From the NCBI RefSeq assembly GCF_001482285.1, contig NZ_LOEP01000029.1:62001-126000 (forward strand): a stretch of 64,000 nt of DNA, read 5' to 3'. This DNA is from Haloferax sp. Q22. GTDB taxonomy: Archaea; Halobacteriota; Halobacteria; Halobacteriales; Haloferacaceae. Both the position numbers and the translations under genes were made by a program. The notes under the pieces were generated by a model that was given only the letters and a program-made list of their open reading frames with translations, made no database searches and was not told the origin of the DNA. How positions within the stretch are numbered: position 1 is the stretch's first letter; every line of letters begins with the position of its first letter. Positions 59,196-64,000 of the stretch are shown one piece after another.

Positions 59196-60377
59196 ATGGC
59201 TTCGACCACGAACCGCCGTCGGTTCCTCGCGCTCGGCGTCGGTGCCGCCTTGGCCGGCTGTCTCGGGAGCGACCCGCCGGTCGCGGACGACGACGCCGCG
59301 GGAGTCGATGACGCGTCCGAGTCCGCCGAACCCACCGATTCCACCGCGGGCGAGTATTCAGGGCCGTTCGAGCTTCCGGTCCCCGAGGACGAACTACGTC
59401 GAGGCGCGTCGAAAGACGCCATCCCGGCTATCACCGCCCCTGTGTTCGGCGACGACTGGACCGTGTTCGACGAGGTGGACGCGACGCTCGCCGACGGCGA
59501 CGAGGTGGTCGGCGTCGAACTCGACGGCGTCGCCCGCGCCTACCCGCTCGCAATCCTGAACTGGCACGAAATCGTCAACGACGACTTCGACGGCCGGCCC
59601 GTGGTCGTCACCTACTGCCCGCTGTGTGGGAGCGCCGTCGTCGCCGACAGGCTCGCCGGCGGTGAACCGACGTACTTCGGCGTCTCGGGGTTGCTCTGGA
59701 TGTCCGACCTCGTGATGTACGACGACCGGACGAACTCGCTGTGGAGTCAGGTGCTCGCGACCGCGATTCGCGGGGAACTGACCGGCGAGACGTTGTCGCT
59801 CCTCCCTTCGACTATCTCCACGTGGGGCGAGTGGCGGGCGGCCCACCCCGAGACCGAGGTGTTGGTCCCTCCGCCCGTCTCGGGGACGATTCGCGGGCGG
59901 CAGACCCGCCGGTACGACGTGAACCCATACACGAGCTATCAGCAGTCGAGCGCCATCGGCATCGGCTTCAATGACGCGGCGGACGACCGACTTCATCCGA
60001 AAACGTCGGTCGTCGGCGTCGCCGCCGACGGGGTCGCTCGCGCCTATCCCCTCGACGCGGTCGAGTCTGCGGGCGTCGTCAACGACACCGTGGGCGACCT
60101 CCCGGTCGTCGTGGCGGCCTCCGCAGAGGGAAGTCTCGTCGCCTACGTCCGCCGGGTTGACGGCGAGACCGTCGAGTTCGGTCGCGACGGGTCGGCGCTC
60201 GTCGCCGCCGGGTCGCGGTGGGACCTCCTCACCGGCCGGGCGCTCGACGGCCCCCACGAGGGCGCGGTCCTGACGCGAGCCAACGACCGCTCGCCGATGT
60301 TCTGGTTCGCGTGGGCCGACTTCAACCCGGAGACGGAGATATACGGGGCAGAGAACGCGGCTGGCGAGCAGGAATAG
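59196..60377 (+). CDS. DUF3179 exported lipoprotein
   Basis: A 393-residue protein. MASTTNRRRFLALGVGAALAGCLGS has a twin-arginine motif and the lipobox AAGC (Ala-Gly-Cys), so it is a Tat lipoprotein. The mature protein (~75-393) belongs to DUF3179: DGVARAYPLAILNWHEIVND, VVTYCPLCGSAVVADRLAGG (Cys near 145-150), DRTNSLWSQVLATAIRGELTG, and a second copy of the motif in GVARAYPLDAVESAGVVNDTV. The CPLCG pair is characteristic; metal or disulphide role unknown. ATG at 59196 fits the signal peptide; the longer frame does not. Confidence 0.9.
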   Translation: MASTTNRRRFLALGVGAALAGCLGSDPPVADDDAAGVDDASESAEPTDSTAGEYSGPFELPVPEDELRRGASKDAIPAITAPVFGDDWTVFDEVDATLADGDEVVGVELDGVARAYPLAILNWHEIVNDDFDGRPVVVTYCPLCGSAVVADRLAGGEPTYFGVSGLLWMSDLVMYDDRTNSLWSQVLATAIRGELTGETLSLLPSTISTWGEWRAAHPETEVLVPPPVSGTIRGRQTRRYDVNPYTSYQQSSAIGIGFNDAADDRLHPKTSVVGVAADGVARAYPLDAVESAGVVNDTVGDLPVVVAASAEGSLVAYVRRVDGETVEFGRDGSALVAAGSRWDLLTGRALDGPHEGAVLTRANDRSPMFWFAWADFNPETEIYGAENAAGEQE

Positions 60378-60451
60378 TCGTTCGCGCGACGAGCGCGCGT
60401 GGTTCGAGGGCGATACGCGGACAAACGGAGTTTCGGTCGTTCGGGCGGCGG

Positions 60452-60655
60452 TTACGACGAGTTCAGGATGTCGCGGACGCGCCGGGGTTCGCCGGAGAGG
60501 GAGGGCTCCTTCTCGACGATTTTCAGCACCTCGTGGTCGGTCACGTCGGGGTAGGACTTCCCGATGGCCTCCTCGATGAGGGCCTTTTCGAGGCGGAACT
60601 CCGTTCCCTCGTAGACCACGTCTACGCCGTCGTCGTCGAAAGAGAGAATCGTCAT
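60452..60655 (-). CDS. DUF5800 family small protein
   Basis: A 67-residue haloarchaeal protein. MTILSFDDDGVDVVYEGTEFRLEKALIEEAIGKSYPDVTDHEVLKIVEKEP is the conserved family core as I recall it, a beta hairpin followed by helices. Function unknown. It is convergent with the DUF3179 gene (74 bp) and divergent from halA. Confidence 0.75.
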   Translation of the reverse strand: MTILSFDDDGVDVVYEGTEFRLEKALIEEAIGKSYPDVTDHEVLKIVEKEPSLSGEPRRVRDILNSS

Positions 60656-60742
60656 ACCTCTCTTTGTTTCCCGCGAGTAGTTAAATACACGTCGTCACCG
60701 GGAAACCGACCGCCTCCGTCGTGTCTGACGGTCGTCTTGCGG

Positions 60743-60753
60743 ACGGTTTATTA
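60743..60753 (+). promoter_or_regulatory. TATA box of halA
   Basis: TTTATTA at about 60747-60753 is centred ~27 bp before the GTG at 60777. This supports the GTG at 60777 as a leaderless start and rejects the in-frame GTG at 60762. Confidence 0.6.
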
Positions 60754-60776
60754 CGGCACGGGTGTTGGTTCGGAGC

Positions 60777-61628
60777 GTGTCACTGGGTACGGACCCGCTC
60801 GATGCGCTCGAAATTCCCGACGGGACGACGGTCGAGGAACACGACCTCGTCACCGACGGCGACGTCGTCGTCGGCGGGCAGAGCACCGTCGAGTTCGGCG
60901 TCCGCGGACGGAACGTCCTCGCGGGCGAGCGCGTCACCTTCGGCGGCGACATCGAGGCCGAAGCCGACTGCCGACTCGACATGCTCGACGACGTGGCCGG
61001 GAACGTGCTCGTCGGCAACGACGCCTACCTCGGCGAGCGCGTCCACATCGCCGGCCGCTTGATGGTCTCGGGCGACCTCGACATCGGCGACGACGTCGAC
61101 ATCGAAGAGGGGTTCGAGGCCAACGGCTGGATCGTCATCCGCAACCCGATTCCGACGCTCGTGTTCTACTTCATCGTCCTCTCGCAACTCCTTCGACTCG
61201 GCGAGGACGAGGCGGCCGACGAACTCGCCGAGACCCTCTCGGGCGAGTCGCCGCACGACCCGCTCGTGATTCCTCGGAACGCCACCGTCTCAGACGACGC
61301 GTGGCGCGTCTCGACGCCCGCCCACGTCGGCTCTGGCTGTCGAATCCACGGCAACATCCGCGCGAAGTCCATCGACCTCGCGGAGGACAACAACGTCTTC
61401 GGGAGCCTCCGCGCCCGCGACGACATCGTCGTCGGGAGCGGGACGCGAATCCACGGCGACGTAACTACCCGAAACGGCGAGGTCCGAATTCACGAGGACG
61501 CGCGCGTCCTCGGCGACGTGTCCTGTAACGACCTCGTGCTCGAAGCCGGCGCACACGTCGACGGCACGATGCGCGCCCGCGGCGAGATGCGCATCCACCG
61601 CGACAACCTCCCCCGCGAGGCCGAGTAA
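60777..61628 (+). CDS. halA: Halofilin A (archaeal bactofilin-type cytoskeletal protein)
   Basis: A 283-residue polymer-forming protein of the bactofilin-related halofilin group, which in H. volcanii shapes cells. It has two beta-helix parts, ~5-130 (VEFGVRGRNVLAGERVTFGGDIEAEADCRLDML; GNVLVGNDAYLGERVHIAGRLMVSGDLDIGDDVDIEEG) and ~165-275 (GSGCRIHGNIRAKSIDLAEDNNVFGSLRARDDIVVGSGTRIHGDV), joined by a hydrophobic helix (IPTLVFYFIVLSQLLRLGEDEA). Bases 60777-60779 give a GTG start, MSLGTDPLDALEIP. The name halA is from memory of published work on the H. volcanii protein at this locus. Confidence 0.87.
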   Translation: MSLGTDPLDALEIPDGTTVEEHDLVTDGDVVVGGQSTVEFGVRGRNVLAGERVTFGGDIEAEADCRLDMLDDVAGNVLVGNDAYLGERVHIAGRLMVSGDLDIGDDVDIEEGFEANGWIVIRNPIPTLVFYFIVLSQLLRLGEDEAADELAETLSGESPHDPLVIPRNATVSDDAWRVSTPAHVGSGCRIHGNIRAKSIDLAEDNNVFGSLRARDDIVVGSGTRIHGDVTTRNGEVRIHEDARVLGDVSCNDLVLEAGAHVDGTMRARGEMRIHRDNLPREAE

Positions 61629-61636
61629 CCGATTCT

Positions 61637-61672
61637 GAATCCGAATCCGAATCCGAATCCGAATCCGAATCC
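61637..61672. repeat. Hexanucleotide tandem repeat (GAATCC)6
   Basis: Six exact copies of GAATCC begin 8 bp after the halA stop codon, preceded by a diverged copy (GATTCT) and followed by GAGACC. On the opposite strand the array spells Ser-Asp repeats (GGATTC), but no gene is supported there. Number of copies is likely variable among strains. The array lies in the 143-bp gap between halA and the DUF4349 gene and could influence halA mRNA termination. Confidence 0.9.
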
Positions 61673-61771
61673 GAGACCGACCGACGACTGCGACCCTCCG
61701 TGCGCCGCGATAGCAACAGTCGTCGTTTGTGCTTACCCAACGATTAATCCCTCAGGTGGAGAGTGTCGTCT

Positions 61772-62635
61772 ATGGACAATCGACTGAAACTTCTCTCGGT
61801 CGCCCTCCTCGTCCTCCTCGCCGGGTGTACCGGCGGTGCGGCGGACGGCGGTGCCGGCGGGTCGGAGAGCGTCTCGCTCGCCGCCGATACTGGTGGCTCC
61901 GCCGAGGCCGAACAGGCGGGCGGCGACGACCTCCCGCAGGCCCAGCAGCGGGCGGTCATCAAGAACGGGCAGATAGAGCTGACCGTCGACGAGTTCAACG
62001 AGTCGCGTGACGCGGTCGAATCGACCGCCGAATCCTACGGCGGCTACGTCAGCGACTCCAACGAGTACGTCAACCGCCGGAGCGGCGGCACCTACCGCTC
62101 GGGTCAACTCGTCGTGCGCGTCCCCTCCGAGGACTTCTCGGCGTTCATGACCGACATGAAGGCCCTCGGCGAGGTCGAACGCGTCGAGACGGACTCGAAG
62201 GACGTGACCGACCAACTGGTCGACATCGAAGCGCGGTTGAGCAACCTCCGCGCCCAGCGCGACCGCCTCCGCGAACTCTACGAGTCGGCTAACACGACCG
62301 AGGACGTGCTCGCGGTCGAAGAGCGCCTGACCGAGGTCCAGACCGAAATCGAGCGACTCGAAGCCCAGAAGCAGTCGCTCGAAGACCGGGTCGCCCTCTC
62401 GACCGTCCGCGTCTCGCTGTCCGAGCGACCGCCCGGTCCGGCGCAGTGGTACGACACGCCGGTCTTACAGGCGTTCTCCGAGTCGGTCAACGGCGCGTTC
62501 GTCGCCCTTCGGGCGCTCGTCGTCGCCGTCGCCTACGCAGTCCCGTACTTCGTCGTCTTCGGCGGTCTCCTCGCGATTCTCGGGAGTGGGGTAGTGCTCG
62601 CCGGCCGCGCCGCGTTCAGGCGACTGACGGACTGA
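61772..62635 (+). CDS. DUF4349 domain lipoprotein
   Basis: A 287-residue envelope protein. A lipobox-type signal LLVLLAGC (Cys near residue 20) is followed by a low-complexity linker, then the DUF4349 beta/alpha domain (AVIKNGQIELTVDEFNESRDAVESTAESYGGYVSDSNEY; RSGQLVVRVPSEDFSAFMTDMKALGEVERVETDSKDVTDQLVDIEARL), a coiled-coil segment (~150-210, LRAQRDRLRELYESANTTEDVLAVEERLTEVQTEIERLEAQ), and a C-terminal transmembrane helix (~245-272). The AATC-like TTAATC ~28 bp upstream supports the ATG at 61772. Role is unknown. Confidence 0.88.
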   Translation: MDNRLKLLSVALLVLLAGCTGGAADGGAGGSESVSLAADTGGSAEAEQAGGDDLPQAQQRAVIKNGQIELTVDEFNESRDAVESTAESYGGYVSDSNEYVNRRSGGTYRSGQLVVRVPSEDFSAFMTDMKALGEVERVETDSKDVTDQLVDIEARLSNLRAQRDRLRELYESANTTEDVLAVEERLTEVQTEIERLEAQKQSLEDRVALSTVRVSLSERPPGPAQWYDTPVLQAFSESVNGAFVALRALVVAVAYAVPYFVVFGGLLAILGSGVVLAGRAAFRRLTD

Positions 62636-62713
62636 CTCCCCGACCGCCTCTGTTTGTCGCTCGCGCTTCCTCACACGCGAGCGTTTTTCCGCGTCCGCGA
62701 CCATCGTCGAGCC

Positions 62714-63889
62714 ATGCTCTCTCTCGCGTTAGCCGGCAAGCCGAACGCCGGCAAATCGACGTTCTACACGGCCTCGACGCTCGCCGAGGTCGACGTGGCG
62801 AACTACCCCTTCACGACTATCGACGCGAACCGCGGCGTCACGCACGCCCGCACCCGCTGTCCCTGTCTCGACCGCGACGAGCGCTGCGGCAACTGCGAGG
62901 ACGGCATCCGCTACGTCGCCGTCGAACTCGTCGACGTGGCCGGGCTCGTCCCCGGCGCACACGAGGGCCGCGGCCTCGGCAATCAGTTCCTTGACGAGCT
63001 AACGAACGCGGACGCCATCGTCAACGTCGTGGACGCCTCTGGGGGAACAAACGCCGAGGGCGAACCCGTCGAAGTCGGGAGTTTCGACCCCGTCGAGGAG
63101 GTCGATTTCATCGAGGAGGAACTCGAACAGTGGCTCGCTGGCATCGTCCACAAGAACTGGGAGTCCGTGGTCCGCAAGTCGCGGTCGCCCGACTTCGACA
63201 TGGATGACGCGCTCTCGGACCTCCTGACGGGCGTCGGTGCGAGCGAGTACGACATCGCCGCTGTCCTGCGCGATCTCGACTACTCGCCGAACCCCCAAGA
63301 CTGGGACGACGAGGACCGCGTCGAACTCGGCCGCGCGATTCGCCAGCGGACCAAACCCATCGTCCTCGTCGCCAACAAGGTCGACATCGCGCCCCCGGAG
63401 AACCTCAAACGACTCGCCGAGACCGGAAAGCCCGTCATCGCCGCGACCGCGGACGGCGAACTGGCCCTTCGGCGGGCCCGCGAGGCGGGCATCATCGACT
63501 ACCACCCCGGCGACGACGACTTCGAGCTCGTCGGCGACGTGAGCGGCGCACAGGAGAAGGGCCTCGAACGAATCCGCGACTTGATGGGTGAACACGGCGG
63601 CACGGGGACGCAGGAAGCCATCGACACCGCGGTCTACGACGTGCTCGACCGAATCACAGTCTACCCTGTCCAAAACGAGTCGAAATGGACCGACGGCACG
63701 GGCAACGTCCTCCCCGACGCCTTCCTCCTCCCGCGGGGGTCGACACCGCGGGACCTCGCGTACGCGGTCCACTCCGATATCGGCGACGGCTACCTCCACG
63801 CCGTCGACGCGAGAGAGAAACGCCGCATCGCCGAAGACCAGGAACTCGAAGAGGGCGACGTCATCAAAATCGTCTCGACGGCGAAGTAG
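62714..63889 (+). CDS. YchF-family redox-regulated NTPase
   Basis: A 391-residue Obg-related ATPase/GTPase of the archaeal YchF type. SLALAGKPNAGKSTFYTAST is the G1 P-loop and PFTTIDANRGVTHARTRCPCLDRDERCGNCEDGIRYVAVELVDVAGLVPGAHEGRGLGNQF covers G2-G3, with an inserted cysteine-rich segment (CPC, CGNC). VLVANKVDIAPPEN is the NKxD (G4) site. A coiled-coil and a C-terminal TGS-like domain (DAFLLPRGSTPRDLAYAVHSDIGDGYLHAVDARE) follow. YchF proteins bind ATP and associate with ribosomes. ATG at 62714 (MLSLALAG) is right by family alignment. Confidence 0.92.
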   Translation: MLSLALAGKPNAGKSTFYTASTLAEVDVANYPFTTIDANRGVTHARTRCPCLDRDERCGNCEDGIRYVAVELVDVAGLVPGAHEGRGLGNQFLDELTNADAIVNVVDASGGTNAEGEPVEVGSFDPVEEVDFIEEELEQWLAGIVHKNWESVVRKSRSPDFDMDDALSDLLTGVGASEYDIAAVLRDLDYSPNPQDWDDEDRVELGRAIRQRTKPIVLVANKVDIAPPENLKRLAETGKPVIAATADGELALRRAREAGIIDYHPGDDDFELVGDVSGAQEKGLERIRDLMGEHGGTGTQEAIDTAVYDVLDRITVYPVQNESKWTDGTGNVLPDAFLLPRGSTPRDLAYAVHSDIGDGYLHAVDAREKRRIAEDQELEEGDVIKIVSTAK

Positions 63890-64000
63890 CTGTCAGAAGT
63901 TCGTCTTTTCTTTCGAGATTTGTTGTTTCTCATAGGTCAGATATCCGTCTGCCACGCCACACGTAAACTAAATTTCGCTATACAGAATTAGGGTGAGGAG

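Noticed and set aside
61465..61740. Minus-strand ORF with Ser-Asp repeats
   Set aside because: The repeat is the translation of the GAATCC array; the rest is antisense to halA with no coding signs.
1..64000. CRISPR array or rRNA operon
   Set aside because: No regularly spaced 25-40-bp repeats and no rRNA-like sequence were seen.

Overview
The window is a stretch of haloarchaeal chromosome. Proteins are strongly acidic, third codon positions are G/C-rich, many genes begin directly downstream of an archaeal TATA box (leaderless mRNAs), and the machinery is archaeal throughout (TFB, aIF2-beta, Nop5/fibrillarin, archaeal CoaD, Dph2). The gene set and order match what I remember of Haloferax volcanii around gshA, dacZ, ppk, minD3 and the halofilin gene halA, so I call the organism Haloferax or a very close relative. 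That is memory-based recognition, not a search result.

Layout. 1-7.9 kb is an information-processing block: the end of an 8-oxoguanine glycosylase, DUF555, UPF0058, aIF2-beta, a CPxCG zinc-finger protein, TFB, CorA behind a small membrane protein, a lipoprotein, and the nop5-fibrillarin pair. 8-12 kb holds gshA, a winged-HTH protein, CoaD, a one-repeat TFB-like protein and tRNA-Leu(UAG), whose 3' end is repeated about 100 bp downstream. 12-24.5 kb carries dacZ-mscS (c-di-AMP and osmotic signalling), a PAS histidine kinase, purD, a YyaL-type thioredoxin-domain protein, a cysteine synthase and thiI. 24.7-29.2 kb holds polyphosphate kinase, S-adenosylmethionine synthetase and a CYTH protein. 29.3-37.7 kb is a respiratory island: a haem-copper oxidase with subunit II, a fused subunit I+III and small subunits, flanked by membrane proteins of unknown function. 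37.8-42.7 kb holds an FKBP isomerase with a Gly/Met-rich tail, a P-loop-less RAD55-like protein next to MinD3, a YlbF-like protein, an esterase and Dph2.

43-50 kb has a CARF/DUF6293-like regulator facing a LOG-like (TIGR00725) protein, a metallo-hydrolase, a 680-aa coiled-coil protein and a HisG-like protein. 50-56.2 kb is the accessory part: AT-rich gaps, an 83-bp MITE-like inverted repeat, a frameshifted winged-HTH membrane protein, a tyrosine recombinase with its DUF5805 partner, and a 1.4-kb desert that starts with nested inverted and direct repeats. 56.2-64 kb returns to housekeeping and envelope genes: SRAP, an RNase H-like nuclease, a dolichyl-phosphate sugar transferase-like enzyme, a DUF3179 lipoprotein, halofilin A followed by a hexanucleotide repeat, a DUF4349 protein and a YchF-family NTPase.

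Several genes shorter than 60 codons were found by reading the sequence directly: zinc-ribbon proteins at 1950-2129 and 6202-6336, a two-helix membrane protein overlapping corA at 4428-4583, and a 27-codon leader ORF at 45634-45717. No rRNA, CRISPR array or complete insertion sequence is present. The strongest candidates for something undescribed are the repeat-rich region upstream of the DUF5805-integrase operon, the CARF-like/LOG-like convergent pair, the MinD3 plus degenerate RAD55-like pair, and the membrane-protein cluster behind the oxidase.
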